DNA of 64,000 nt from Nonlabens agnitus (GCF_002994045.1 NZ_MQUC01000003.1:1402501-1466500), one strand, 5' to 3'; positions 8,012 to 17,045 are shown, numbered from the stretch's first letter. A program made the numbers and translations. Notes: generated by a model not told the origin, from the sequence alone.

Positions 8012-8554
8012 ATGTCAAATATTTTCAAAACGCCCGAGGAATCTAGAGTCGTCATATCCATGTTGATGTTGCCATCGCATGCCAATTTCTCTGGAAAGAT
8101 CCATGGTGGCCATATCCTATCATTGATTGACCAGATCGCGTTTGCCTGCGCGTCAAAGCACAGCAACAACTATTGTGTGACGGCAAGTGTGGACGTTGTG
8201 GATTTTTTGGCGCCTATAGAAGTTGGTGAGATGGTTACCCTAAAAGCTACCGTCAATTATGTAGGAAACACCTCTATGGTCGTAGGCATACGAGTCGATG
8301 CTGAAGACATCAAGTCTGGCACGAAGAAGCATTGTAACTCCAGCTATGTCACCATGGTGGCCAAAGATGATGAAGGTAAAACCATTGCCGTACCTGGACT
8401 TAAATTAAGTAGCGATACGCACATTAGGAGATTTGCCAGAGAAATACGTCGCAAATCAATCAAGAGAAACAGTTCCAAAGAAATGAAAGCCACCAACTTT
8501 AATGCTGAGGAATTTGTGGAGCTGTTGAAGGATTATAATGTGGAGTTAGGCTAA
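8012..8554 (+). CDS. Acyl-CoA thioesterase, hotdog fold (YciA/BACH type)
   Basis: A 180-residue cytoplasmic thioesterase that should hydrolyse acyl-CoA to free acid and CoA. The hotdog core is visible: the strand and long helix GKIHGGHILSLIDQIAFACA (about residues 30-50), the strand TASVDVVDFLAPIEVGE, and NTSMVVGIRVDAED. A basic C-terminal tail (RRKSIKRNSSKEMKA) extends beyond the domain. A bidirectional terminator follows, so it is probably transcribed alone. Chain-length preference cannot be read from sequence. Confidence 0.88.
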   Translation: MSNIFKTPEESRVVISMLMLPSHANFSGKIHGGHILSLIDQIAFACASKHSNNYCVTASVDVVDFLAPIEVGEMVTLKATVNYVGNTSMVVGIRVDAEDIKSGTKKHCNSSYVTMVAKDDEGKTIAVPGLKLSSDTHIRRFAREIRRKSIKRNSSKEMKATNFNAEEFVELLKDYNVELG

Positions 8555-8580
8555 TTACTATTTCGAAATTCTAGACCATA

Positions 8581-8613
8581 AAAAAAGACCTGATATGAAT
8601 CAGGTCTTTTTTT
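8581..8613. terminator. Bidirectional terminator between thioesterase and carB
   Basis: Hairpin AAAGACCTGAT / ATCAGGTCTTT flanked by an A-run on one side and a T-run on the other, so it can end both convergent transcripts. Confidence 0.9.
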
Positions 8614-8633
8614 AAGAGATCTTAAATAGAATA

Positions 8634-11486
8634 CTATTTACTCAAATACATCCTGCGTCTCGCATACAGCTCATAAAACTCATCGTCTTTCAAACTGTCT
8701 ACAAACAAGATGCTTTCTCCAGTTGATTTCATTTCTGGACCCAATCGTTTGTCAACGTTAGGGAACTTGTTGAATGAGAATACCGGCTGCTTGATCGCAT
8801 AGCCTTTTAATTGTGGGTTGAAGTCAAAGTCAGTGACCTTGTTGTGCCCTAGCATCACTTTAGTAGCGTAGTTTACGTATGGTTCTCCGTAGGCCTTTGC
8901 AATAAACGGAACTGTTCTAGAGGCTCTAGGATTGGCTTCTATGATGTAAACAATATCGTCTTTGATAGCGAATTGGATGTTGATCAACCCAACTGTTTTT
9001 AAAGCAAGTGCAATCTTTTTAGTGTGATCCTTAATTTGCTGCATTACCAGGTCGCCCAGGTTGAATGGCGGTAAGGTGGCATTAGAATCTCCCGAATGTA
9101 TCCCACAAGGCTCTATATGCTCCATGATACCTATGATGTAGACGTTCTCGCCATCACATATCGCATCTGCCTCTGCTTCTATCGCACCATCCAGATAGTG
9201 ATCCAGTAATAACACGTTGTTTGGGATCTTTCTCAAGATGTCCACCACATGTTCTTCCAATTCTTGTTTATTGATCACGATCTTCATTCCTTGTCCACCT
9301 AGGACATATGAAGGTCGTACCAAAATCGGGAAGTCTAGTTTATCGGCCACTTTCATCGCCTCGTCTGGAGATGTTGCGGTGTCAAATTCTGGATATGGAA
9401 TATTGATTTCTTGCAATAAAGTAGAGAATCGGCCACGATCTTCAGCAAGGTCGAGTGCCTCAAAGCTCGTCCCCATTATTTTAATGCCGTAGCGATCTAG
9501 TTTTTCGGCCAATTTCAAGGCTGTTTGACCACCCAATTGTACGATCACACCTTCTGGCTTTTCATGACGTATGATGTCATAAATATGTTCCCAGAAAACC
9601 GGTTCAAAATACAGTTTGTCTGCCGTGTCAAAGTCGGTAGAAACCGTCTCTGGATTACAATTGATCATGATGGCTTCATAACCGCATTCCTGTGCGGCAT
9701 AAACGCCGTGAACACAACAGTAATCAAACTCAATTCCTTGTCCTATACGGTTAGGTCCCGAACCTAAAACAATGACTTTTTTCTTATCAGAAACAATGCT
9801 TTCGTTCTGTGCAGCGCGCTTCCCATCAGGTGTTTCTACGTCTGCTTCAAAGGTGCTGTAGTAATATGGTGTTTCTGCTTTGAACTCCGCAGCACACGTG
9901 TCTACCAATTTGTAAACGCGATTGATGTTCATCTCTTCACGCTTGGTGTACACCTCAGATTCCAGACAGCCCAGCATATGTGCGATTTGACGATCTGCAA
10001 ACCCTTTTTGTTTGGCCTCGAGAAGTAGCTTTCGCGAAAGCGAACTAACATCAAACCTTCCTATCTCTAATTCCAACTCATGTAACTCCTCAAATTGTCT
10101 CAAGTACCACATGTCAATGCGCGTGATCTCATGGATTCTGGACAGCGAGATTCCCATGGCAATGGCGTCGTAAAGGGCAAAAACCCGATCCCAACTTGCG
10201 TTAGTCAATTTATCAATCACTTGATTGTAGTCGGTATAGCCTTTACCGTCTGCACCTAGCCCGTTGCGTTTGATCTCTAGAGACTGTGTAGCTTTATGTA
10301 AGGCTTCCTGGAAGGATCTACCTATTCCCATCACCTCACCTACGGCTTTCATTTGCAAGCCTAACGTGCGGTCAGAGCCTTCAAATTTGTCAAAATTCCA
10401 TCGTGGTATTTTAACGATCACGTAATCCAATGTAGGCTCAAACAATGCCGAAGTGCTACCGGTTATCTGGTTGCTCAACTCGTCCAGAGTATAGCCCAGT
10501 GCTAATTTCGTAGCGATTTTTGCAATAGGATATCCGGTAGCCTTAGATGCCAAAGCACTAGAACGAGACACTCGTGGATTGATCTCAATCGCGATGATAT
10601 CTTCTCTTTCATCTGGGCTCACGGCAAACTGAACGTTACAACCACCTTCAAACTCACCTATGCTGCGCATCATATGAATCGCCATGTCACGCATCTTTTG
10701 GTAGGTACGGTCTGACAAGGTCATCGCAGGTGCTACCGTGATGGAATCACCCGTATGGATTCCCATAGGATCCATGTTTTCTATCGTACAAATAATAACT
10801 ACGTTGTCATTTTTGTCACGTAGCAATTCCAGCTCGTATTCCTTCCAGCCCAATAAGGCTTTGTCAATCATGACTTCATGAATAGGCGATACTTCTAGAC
10901 CCAGCTGCAATAACTCGTCATAGTCCTCTTCTTTATGAACAATTGCTGCACCAGCACCACCTAGCGTAAACGAGGAACGTATACATAATGGAAAACCAAA
11001 TTCCTGAGCGATTTCCTTACCTTTTAGGAAAGAGGTTGCTGTAGCTTGTGGAGCCATACCAACCCCAATCTTGCCCATCAATTCTCTAAATTTCTCACGA
11101 TCTTCTGTGATATTGATAGCATCTATATCAACACCTATCAAGTCGACATTGTGATCTTCCCAGATGCCTTTTTCCTGTGCTTCAATACATAGATTCAAGG
11201 CTGTCTGTCCGCCCATGGTAGGCAATACCGCATCGATTTGTGGATGCTCTGCCAGGATTTTACGTAAGGACTTGGTTGTTAATGGCAACAGGTATACATG
11301 GTCTGCCATAGACGGATCTGTCATAATGGTTGCCGGGTTGGAATTGATCAATATGGTTTCAATTCCTTCTTCTATCATTGATCGCAATGATTGAGAACCT
11401 GCGTAGTCAAATTCACAGGCCTGTCCAATAATGATGGGTCCACTACCTATTAATAGTATGGATTTTAGATCTTTTCTTTTTGGCAT
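8634..11486 (-). CDS. carB: Carbamoyl-phosphate synthase large subunit, lacking the allosteric domain
   Basis: A 950-residue CarB that makes carbamoyl phosphate for pyrimidine and arginine synthesis from bicarbonate, ATP and glutamine-derived ammonia. Both ATP-grasp halves are complete: first half KSILLIGSGPIIIGQACEFDY, second half KVIVLGSGPNRIGQGIEFDY. E. coli CarB has about 1073 residues. This one stops shortly after the second ATP-grasp half (MKSTGESILFVDS...YARRRMYLSK), so the C-terminal MGS-like regulatory domain that binds UMP and ornithine is absent. A palindrome copy at 10027-10042 is read in frame as SLSRK in the central oligomerisation region. Confidence 0.97.
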   Translation of the reverse strand: MPKRKDLKSILLIGSGPIIIGQACEFDYAGSQSLRSMIEEGIETILINSNPATIMTDPSMADHVYLLPLTTKSLRKILAEHPQIDAVLPTMGGQTALNLCIEAQEKGIWEDHNVDLIGVDIDAINITEDREKFRELMGKIGVGMAPQATATSFLKGKEIAQEFGFPLCIRSSFTLGGAGAAIVHKEEDYDELLQLGLEVSPIHEVMIDKALLGWKEYELELLRDKNDNVVIICTIENMDPMGIHTGDSITVAPAMTLSDRTYQKMRDMAIHMMRSIGEFEGGCNVQFAVSPDEREDIIAIEINPRVSRSSALASKATGYPIAKIATKLALGYTLDELSNQITGSTSALFEPTLDYVIVKIPRWNFDKFEGSDRTLGLQMKAVGEVMGIGRSFQEALHKATQSLEIKRNGLGADGKGYTDYNQVIDKLTNASWDRVFALYDAIAMGISLSRIHEITRIDMWYLRQFEELHELELEIGRFDVSSLSRKLLLEAKQKGFADRQIAHMLGCLESEVYTKREEMNINRVYKLVDTCAAEFKAETPYYYSTFEADVETPDGKRAAQNESIVSDKKKVIVLGSGPNRIGQGIEFDYCCVHGVYAAQECGYEAIMINCNPETVSTDFDTADKLYFEPVFWEHIYDIIRHEKPEGVIVQLGGQTALKLAEKLDRYGIKIMGTSFEALDLAEDRGRFSTLLQEINIPYPEFDTATSPDEAMKVADKLDFPILVRPSYVLGGQGMKIVINKQELEEHVVDILRKIPNNVLLLDHYLDGAIEAEADAICDGENVYIIGIMEHIEPCGIHSGDSNATLPPFNLGDLVMQQIKDHTKKIALALKTVGLINIQFAIKDDIVYIIEANPRASRTVPFIAKAYGEPYVNYATKVMLGHNKVTDFDFNPQLKGYAIKQPVFSFNKFPNVDKRLGPEMKSTGESILFVDSLKDDEFYELYARRRMYLSK
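10027..10042. repeat. CGCTTTCGCGAAAGCG palindrome, copy 4 (in carB)
   Basis: 15 of 16 bases match (A for the first C on the plus strand). Read as SLSRKLLL in the linker between the two CarB halves. Confidence 0.85.
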
Positions 11487-11532
11487 GGGTATGTTTTTGT
11501 GGGATGTTCAAATTTCGTTAATGTGCGGGCAT

Positions 11533-11566
11533 AAAAAAAGGCGTTACTTCTAAAAAAGTAACGCCT
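11533..11566 (-). terminator. rpmH terminator
   Basis: Stem AGGCGTTACTT / AAGTAACGCCT. Read on the minus strand it ends in a run of T, directly downstream of rpmH and just before carB. Confidence 0.9.
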
Positions 11567-11588
11567 ATAATTTATAGAGGATAAATCA

Positions 11589-11753
11589 TTATCTCTTATG
11601 TCTTCTTTCAGTTGAAACAGAAAGTTTCTTGCGTCCTTTTGCTCTACGACGTGCAAGAACTTTACGACCATTTGCAGATGCCATGCGCTCTCTGAAACCG
11701 TGCTTGTTTCTTCTCTTTCTCTTACTAGGTTGGTATGTTCTCTTTTGTGCCAT
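11589..11753 (-). CDS. rpmH: 50S ribosomal protein L34
   Basis: A 54-residue, strongly basic protein beginning [20 protein letters not shown] and continuing [20 protein letters not shown]. This is the canonical L34 pattern with a slightly longer C-terminus than E. coli L34 (46 residues). It is transcribed alone, with its own promoter upstream (11804-11833) and its own terminator downstream. It is not next to rnpA or dnaA in this genome segment, unlike the order in many bacteria. Confidence 0.98.
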   Translation of the reverse strand: MAQKRTYQPSKRKRRNKHGFRERMASANGRKVLARRRAKGRKKLSVSTERRHKR

Positions 11754-11803
11754 CGTGTAATTCTATATAATAAAAAGGTCGAACCTTAATTTTTAATCGG
11801 GTG

Positions 11804-11833
11804 CAAAGATAGGAAGTCTTTATAACTACACAA
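11804..11833 (-). promoter_or_regulatory. rpmH promoter (TTG-N19-TATCTTTG)
   Basis: On the minus strand a TTG lies 19 nt upstream of TATCTTTG, an ideal match to the Bacteroidota primary-sigma promoter (TTG, about 19 nt, TAnnTTTG). The leader to the start codon is about 45 nt. Confidence 0.8.
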
Positions 11834-11884
11834 TGTTTACAAGTAAAAATAATTGGGAAAGTTCACACGTTATCAACATTGCCG

Positions 11885-12901
11885 TTATTCTATGGGAATA
11901 CACAGGTCAACGATACACATTTTATGTGGATGATCCTGGTAATTGTTATGGTAGACTTCAAAGGGCGATGGTGCCGCTTTTAGATGGCCGTTTTCCTGCA
12001 TCCATATAAAGAGGCCTTTCCAGGCCTGCTCAAACTCTGATAGTCCTATTTCCATAGGTGCAACAATACAGCGATGCGACGGCAACTGCAATAAGGAGAC
12101 CTCACCAGCAACCTCTACCTGTTTATTGAGTAAGATACAAGCACTTATCCTGACCTTATCGGGCGCTGTGGTTTTGGCGCTATCGTGGTAGACCGTGACC
12201 ATTTTAACATCTGGTGCGTCGAGTAACCCTTGATCTCCAGCCCAGTTAACAAGTTGGTCATAGCTACCAGCAACGTTTTGAAAACCCATGGCAGTGACTC
12301 CTGCGAGTTGCATTTCTGGGATCTGCTTGATTTGGATTTTAGTGTTTATGCTTAGCCAATTGAGATGTTCCTTAATACTGCAAATGTATTTTTCAATAAC
12401 CGGATGCCTTTGTCCATTCTTGCTAATTGATGAATGGATCTTGTTGTTGGTATTTGTAACGCTTTCGCGAAAGCGAACTGGACTCAAACCGTAATACTTC
12501 TTAAAAGATCTGGAAAAGCTACTTGCACTATTGAAACCGTACTCCAGATAAATCTCTTTGGCGGAAAGATCACGTCTATGCATCAATAGTGAGGCGCATC
12601 GTTCAACGCGTTTACGGTTGACGTAAACAAGCAGTGGCTCATTAGTAATCAACTTGAAGATCCTATGAAAATGAAAAGAGGAATACCCTGCAACTGTGAC
12701 AATCTTATCTAAAGGTAGATCTTCATTCAAATGCTCATCGATGTAAAAAAGAGCTTTATCAACACGCTGGATATAGTCTGCTGGGACAGTTTTATTCAAA
12801 ATAATCGGCAATTCTTGAGGCTGTAAAGGTATATGAAGTCTTTGAGTTACGGTAAATGTAGCGCGTTGTCTATATTTGCAGCCCCAAACGAAACTACTCA
12901 T
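11885..12901 (-). CDS. AraC-family transcriptional regulator with GyrI-like effector domain
   Basis: A two-domain regulator. Near the N-terminus is an AraC DNA-binding domain (VDKALFYIDEHLNEDLPLDKI, then YSSFHFHRIFK and the second helix-turn-helix ending SFKKYYGLSP). The C-terminal half is a GyrI/SOUL-like small-molecule domain (MQLAGVTAMGFQ, LPSHRCIVAP, a late EVYHNNY). The start is uncertain. I show the ATG at 12901, which faces the ATG of the divergent gene, but the first 35 residues are unusual and overlap that gene's promoter, so translation may begin inside. A palindrome copy at 12460-12475 sits between the two domains, read as VRFRESV. Confidence 0.82.
   Translation of the reverse strand: MSSFVWGCKYRQRATFTVTQRLHIPLQPQELPIILNKTVPADYIQRVDKALFYIDEHLNEDLPLDKIVTVAGYSSFHFHRIFKLITNEPLLVYVNRKRVERCASLLMHRRDLSAKEIYLEYGFNSASSFSRSFKKYYGLSPVRFRESVTNTNNKIHSSISKNGQRHPVIEKYICSIKEHLNWLSINTKIQIKQIPEMQLAGVTAMGFQNVAGSYDQLVNWAGDQGLLDAPDVKMVTVYHDSAKTTAPDKVRISACILLNKQVEVAGEVSLLQLPSHRCIVAPMEIGLSEFEQAWKGLFIWMQENGHLKAAPSPFEVYHNNYQDHPHKMCIVDLCIPIE
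12460..12475. repeat. CGCTTTCGCGAAAGCG palindrome, copy 5 (in AraC gene)
   Basis: Exact copy at the end of the AraC domain. It is the only intragenic copy read in the FRES frame. Confidence 0.9.
12871..12878 (+). promoter_or_regulatory. Candidate -7 element (TATATTTG) for the TPR protein gene
   Basis: Exact TAnnTTTG match 21 nt before the ATG at 12900. No TTG at ideal spacing. It supports starting the plus-strand gene at 12900 rather than further upstream. Confidence 0.55.
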
Positions 12902-13415
12902 GTTTAATAAGAATATTAAGTTGGTGCTTGCCGTACTCGTCGTCGCATTTGCCATCTATCAATTTACTAGAAACGAGATCCTTACCGGTATCATGTTGAT
13001 ACTGTTAGCTGGAATTTTTGTCATTTTATATTTTTGGAATGAAATGATCATTTTGGCTTTTCTAAGATTAAGAAAACAAGATTTTCCTGGAGCTCAAAAA
13101 TGGCTAGCTCGCATCAATGATCCTGAAAAAGCACTAGTTACAAAGCAATTGGGATATTACAATTATTTACAAGGTTTGATGATATCACAAACCAACATGA
13201 CCCAGGCTGAGAAATATTTTAGGAAAGCAATTAAAACTGGACTAAGAATGGATCAAGATCTTGCGGTAGCAAAATTAAACCTTGCGGGAATTGCAATGAC
13301 CAAAAGACGCAAACGCGAAGCCACTACCCTACTTAACGAGGCTAAAAAACTTGACAAACACGGCATGCTGACTGATCAGGTAAAAATGATGAAGCAGCAA
13401 ATGAAGAAAATTTAA
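12900..13415 (+). CDS. Membrane-anchored TPR-like protein
   Basis: A 171-residue protein from ATG at 12900 (an upstream in-frame start would lie across the -7 element). Two adjacent membrane helices occupy about residues 7-50. A soluble part resembling two or three tetratricopeptide repeats follows, with AQKWLARI, YYNYLQGLM, AEKYFRKAIKTGL and EATTLLNEAKKL. Such small inner-membrane TPR proteins usually act as protein-interaction adaptors. No specific partner can be named. It ends at a bidirectional terminator. Confidence 0.7.
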   Translation: MFNKNIKLVLAVLVVAFAIYQFTRNEILTGIMLILLAGIFVILYFWNEMIILAFLRLRKQDFPGAQKWLARINDPEKALVTKQLGYYNYLQGLMISQTNMTQAEKYFRKAIKTGLRMDQDLAVAKLNLAGIAMTKRRKREATTLLNEAKKLDKHGMLTDQVKMMKQQMKKI

Positions 13416-13437
13416 AAGTCTTGACTTTTAAAAACCT

Positions 13438-13470
13438 AAAAATCCCGATTTTCAGATCGGGATTTTTTTT
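13438..13470. terminator. Bidirectional terminator
   Basis: Stem AATCCCGAT / ATCGGGATT with A-run on the left and T-run on the right, between two convergent genes. Confidence 0.9.
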
Positions 13471-13475
13471 TGGTT

Positions 13476-14312
13476 TTACCTTCTAAAAGAATCTGAAAAA
13501 TTGTAGGCCTCAGCTTCCAAAAAATTGAAGCCTCTTCCTTGAATAAGCTCATCAAGAAAGTAGAAGGAGTAATAAAATAATGAATGGTATTCCACATAAA
13601 AGAGATCTGTGATCTTATCGTATGTTTCATTTTTATTCCATTGAATACGCTGTGGTAATATTAAATTATTCAATCCAGCATATTCATCCAATTGAAAAAC
13701 GTGAACCATTTCATGATTAATCAAGCTGAAGTTGTTCTGTAATGATTCTCTCAATACTATGGCATTGCCATGAGTGATCCCGAAAGCATTTGGTAACCTT
13801 TCATCGTCTCTTATGAATATTGGAGTTCCGTAGGCTAATGAAAGTCCCGTATCGAAGTCGTTACCAATAGCCGAGTATATCGTGAGAGACATGGACAGTG
13901 GTTTGATTAAAGGTCGCCATGTGACGCCGTTTTCAAATCTGAATTCGTTTCTAACAAACCCTAGATTGAAATTAACTTGATCAAACAATGGTCTATTGGC
14001 AGCTGCATTTTCAATAATGGAAGCGCCAGAATCATGAATGATTTTAGAGGACCAAGCAAGATGCCATTCTTCCTTACTATTGACTTCTGCAATTAATTTT
14101 TTGCTACTATAGAGTAACGTTCCACCGACAGCTCCTTTCCATGCACCGTCAGAAAAAGCTTCGTTCCATTTTTGTTCTGGCGACTTATTGATTGCGGAAC
14201 CAAAACCACCTGTCAAGGTTCCCAATAAAAGATTATATCCAAGAATTTCTAGATCTGACTGTGAATGAGAACAAATCGAGAATAAAAAAAATAAACAAAG
14301 GATTTTTTTCAC
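13476..14312 (-). CDS. Secreted protein with HExxH motif (unknown)
   Basis: A 278-residue protein with a signal peptide (MKKILCLFFLFSICSHSQS). The only recognisable motif is NHEMVHVFQLDEY, an HExxH zinc-site pattern of the gluzincin or metzincin kind, at about residue 208. Polar aromatic-rich stretches surround it. I do not recognise the family. A metallopeptidase or an inactive relative is possible, and the third zinc ligand is not evident. It starts 10 nt after the end of rnz, so it may be the last gene of the pyrR-pyrB-STAS-rnz operon. Confidence 0.6.
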   Translation of the reverse strand: MKKILCLFFLFSICSHSQSDLEILGYNLLLGTLTGGFGSAINKSPEQKWNEAFSDGAWKGAVGGTLLYSSKKLIAEVNSKEEWHLAWSSKIIHDSGASIIENAAANRPLFDQVNFNLGFVRNEFRFENGVTWRPLIKPLSMSLTIYSAIGNDFDTGLSLAYGTPIFIRDDERLPNAFGITHGNAIVLRESLQNNFSLINHEMVHVFQLDEYAGLNNLILPQRIQWNKNETYDKITDLFYVEYHSLFYYSFYFLDELIQGRGFNFLEAEAYNFSDSFRR

Positions 14313-14321
14313 AGTCCGATT

Positions 14322-15227
14322 CTAAATCTCAAAAACCTTACCGTCCAGCGCACAATGACTGTTTTCAAAAATAGGTCGTGCCTCGTCAGTAAACATGTCG
14401 TAAGATTTGTAGCGACTGGAATAATGGCCCAAAATAAGCATACCAACGTCGGCCTTTTTAGCAATAGTAGCAGCCTGAGCAGCAGTACTATGCTTGGTTT
14501 TTTTACATAGATCCTCGTGCTGTTTCAAAAAAGTACTTTCATGATACAATGCCGTAGCACCTTTGATGTGTGTGATGATATCTTCCTTATACATTGTATC
14601 ACTACAAAAAGCATAGCTTTTTGCTGGATCTCCATCTGTAGTTAATCGTTCATTAGGGATCACCTCACCATTTTCTCTGACATAGTCAGCACCTTGTTTT
14701 ATTTTGCGGTAATAGGCTTTTTCGATATTCAGCTCCTCACAAGCCACGATATCCAAGTGTCGCTCATTGGGTTTTTCTTTGAATAAATACCCATTAGTGT
14801 AAACGCGATGATCTAGAGGAATGGTGCTCACCGTTATGGAATCATCTTCAAATATTTGTACAGATTTGGTGGCTTCCAATTCGGTAAAATGGAGCTCAAA
14901 AGGCATATAGCTATTGCCCAATTTTAATTGCAACTCGATCATTTCCTGAATGCCTTTAGGCCCGTAGACATGCAATGGCTGCTCGCGACCCAATAGGCAA
15001 AACGTTGAAATTAGACCTATAAGCCCATACACGTGGTCGCCATGCAAATGTGAAATAAAGATATGCTTGACTCTCGCGAACTTGACACGCTGTTTGCGCA
15101 AGGCCATCTGTGTTCCTTCTCCGCAATCGATCAGAATTAAATGACCTTTTATTTCCAATACCTGAGCTGTAGGACGAGCATTATCTCGTGGTGTGGCACT
15201 GTGACAGCCTAGGATGGTTAGTTTCAA
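14322..15227 (-). CDS. rnz: Ribonuclease Z
   Basis: A 301-residue metallo-beta-lactamase-fold endonuclease that trims the 3' end of precursor tRNA. Key sites are visible: HLHGDHVYGL (metal-binding HxHxDH, about residues 60-66), a substrate arm region, SDTMYKEDI, YHESTF, and the C-terminal LGHYSSRYKS. Length matches bacterial RNase Z (about 300-310). It follows the small STAS-like gene by 12 nt in the pyrimidine operon. Confidence 0.95.
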   Translation of the reverse strand: MKLTILGCHSATPRDNARPTAQVLEIKGHLILIDCGEGTQMALRKQRVKFARVKHIFISHLHGDHVYGLIGLISTFCLLGREQPLHVYGPKGIQEMIELQLKLGNSYMPFELHFTELEATKSVQIFEDDSITVSTIPLDHRVYTNGYLFKEKPNERHLDIVACEELNIEKAYYRKIKQGADYVRENGEVIPNERLTTDGDPAKSYAFCSDTMYKEDIITHIKGATALYHESTFLKQHEDLCKKTKHSTAAQAATIAKKADVGMLILGHYSSRYKSYDMFTDEARPIFENSHCALDGKVFEI

Positions 15228-15239
15228 TTTTTGTGACTA

Positions 15240-15572
15240 TTAAAATCCTAGATCGCGTTCTATTTCTTCCATCTCAATAATGTCTTCAGCTTCTTGAAGC
15301 GTTGGCACCACAATGATTTCATCTGGAATATCTCCTGATGGAATGGCACTATTGATAATAACCAAAGACTTCTTTTCAGCTCTATGAGTATTACTCAATG
15401 TCAAGAAGCACAGCAAATCCTGAAGGCTCATCTCATCGTATTTGGAAATATCAATTACTAGATTGACATCCATGAACTTATCGTGAATGCGTGTAAGGAA
15501 ATTGGCAAAATCACAAACGTCGTCGTGATCATCTTTCAATAGGGTGTACTTGTCGGTTACTTTACTGGTCAT
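15240..15572 (-). CDS. STAS-like domain protein linked to rnz
   Basis: A 110-residue acidic protein. The pattern VNLVIDISKYDEMSLQDLLCFLTLS, followed by a strand KKSLVIINS, resembles the STAS/anti-anti-sigma fold, although the usual phospho-serine motif is not clear. It overlaps pyrB by 11 nt and precedes rnz by 12 nt, so it is in the same transcript. Flavobacterial homologues are sometimes labelled ribonuclease Z through proximity, which is not a domain match. Its function is unknown. Confidence 0.7.
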   Translation of the reverse strand: MTSKVTDKYTLLKDDHDDVCDFANFLTRIHDKFMDVNLVIDISKYDEMSLQDLLCFLTLSNTHRAEKKSLVIINSAIPSGDIPDEIIVVPTLQEAEDIIEMEEIERDLGF

Positions 15573-16500
15573 TGTGCTGAATTTTTGAGGCGATCAAATA
15601 AAGAACCGCCATGCGGATCGCAACACCATTTTCTACTTGATTTAATATAATGGCTTGGCTAGAGTCTGCTACTTCACTGGTGATCTCTACACCGCGATTG
15701 ATAGGTCCTGGATGCATGATTACGATTTCCTTGTCTAGACTATCCAAAATTTCCCTAGTAACACCATACTGCTGCACATATTCTCGTACGCTGGGAAAAT
15801 ATGAGATGTCCATACGCTCATTTTGTACTCGAAGCATATTAGCTACATCACACCATTCCAAAGCTTTTTTAAGATTGAGTTCAACCTTGACTCCTAAATC
15901 TTGAATATGTCTAGGGATCAACGTTGCTGGACCGCAGACCATCACCTCAGCGCCTAGTTTTTTCAAACAATAGATATTAGACAACGCCACACGGCTGTGT
16001 AAAATATCACCAACGATGACTACTTTCTTACCGTCCAGGGAACCTAACTTTTCTCTTATGGAATAACTATCCAATAAAGCCTGAGTAGGATGCTCATGTG
16101 CTCCATCACCGGCATTCACGATTCTAGCGTTGACGTGTTTTGAAAGAAAAACACCAGCGCCAGGATTGGGATGACGCATGACGACTATATCCACTTTCAT
16201 GGCCAGAATATTATTGACCGTGTCAATAAGCGTCTCACCTTTCTTGACAGAACTTTGGGCTGCGCTAAAGTTGATTACGTCTGCACTGAGGCGCTTTTCT
16301 GCCAACTCAAAGGAAAGCTTTGTCCTTGTTGAGTTTTCAAAGAATAGGTTTGCAATAGTAATGTCCCGTAAGGATGGTACTTTCTTAATAGGCCTATTGA
16401 TGACTTCCTTAAATTGATCTGCTGTTTTATGAATCAATTGGATATCCTCTGGTGTGAGGTATTTGATTCCCAATAGATGGTCGACACTCAATTGACTCAT
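15562..16500 (-). CDS. pyrB: Aspartate carbamoyltransferase catalytic subunit
   Basis: A 312-residue ATCase catalytic chain that joins carbamoyl phosphate and aspartate, the second step of UMP synthesis. Signature sites are the carbamoyl-phosphate loop FFENSTRTKLSFE (about residues 53-65), MRHPNPGAGVFL, HPTQALLDSYSI and the C-terminal MHPGPINRGVEI. It overlaps pyrR by 4 nt (ATGA). No pyrI regulatory gene is seen nearby, so it may work as an unregulated trimer, or in complex with other subunits. Confidence 0.96.
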   Translation of the reverse strand: MSQLSVDHLLGIKYLTPEDIQLIHKTADQFKEVINRPIKKVPSLRDITIANLFFENSTRTKLSFELAEKRLSADVINFSAAQSSVKKGETLIDTVNNILAMKVDIVVMRHPNPGAGVFLSKHVNARIVNAGDGAHEHPTQALLDSYSIREKLGSLDGKKVVIVGDILHSRVALSNIYCLKKLGAEVMVCGPATLIPRHIQDLGVKVELNLKKALEWCDVANMLRVQNERMDISYFPSVREYVQQYGVTREILDSLDKEIVIMHPGPINRGVEITSEVADSSQAIILNQVENGVAIRMAVLYLIASKIQHNDQ

Positions 16501-17045
16501 TGGTCGTTAGTTTTAAGTAGGTATACCGCATCTTCATCTGCATTTTCCTTCCACATTACTTTTACCTTTTGGTTACCAATGGCATCCACTTGTCTACCGT
16601 TATAATCTGGTTGTATGGGCAAATGCCGTGAAAAGCGTCTATCGATAAGGGTAAGCAATTCAATGGCCTTAGGCCTACCAAAAGACTGCAGTGCTGTTAG
16701 GGCTGCTCTAATGCTGCGACCAGTATATAATACATCGTCAACAATAACGACGTTCATGTTTTCTACCACAAAATCAATCTCGGTAGAGTTGGCTTTAAGT
16801 GGTTCTTCACCACGACGGAAATCGTCTCTATAAAATGTAATATCTAACAATCCAGTGCGCAAATTGTGAATTTGATAGTTCTCTACCAGTAATTTTTTAA
16901 GCCTGTAAAGTAGAAAGGTACCTCTAGGCTGTACGCCTATCAAAGCGGTATTTTTAAAATCTCCATGGTTTTCAATAAGCTGACACGCTAGCCGATTCAA
17001 AATAATATCGATCTCTATGGCGTTGAGAAGAAGTTTCTGGCTCAT
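16497..17045 (-). CDS. pyrR: PyrR uracil phosphoribosyltransferase-like regulator
   Basis: A 182-residue PRTase-fold protein from the ATG at 17045 (MSQKLLLNAIE); a longer in-frame version is unlikely because it would run into the promoter. The PRPP-binding motif VVIVDDVLYTGRSIRAAL lies at about residues 95-112, and GVQPRGTFLLYRL occurs earlier. In Firmicutes PyrR attenuates pyr transcription by binding leader RNA and also has uracil PRTase activity. Here the predicted leader is only about 12 nt, too short for an attenuator, so the enzymatic role or action elsewhere is more likely. Confidence 0.92.
   Translation of the reverse strand: MSQKLLLNAIEIDIILNRLACQLIENHGDFKNTALIGVQPRGTFLLYRLKKLLVENYQIHNLRTGLLDITFYRDDFRRGEEPLKANSTEIDFVVENMNVVIVDDVLYTGRSIRAALTALQSFGRPKAIELLTLIDRRFSRHLPIQPDYNGRQVDAIGNQKVKVMWKENADEDAVYLLKTNDQ

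Noticed and set aside
13414..13429. Hairpin AAAAGTC/GACTTTT as a separate terminator
   Set aside because: Weak stem with no proper T-run; the stronger terminator at 13438-13470 explains the site.
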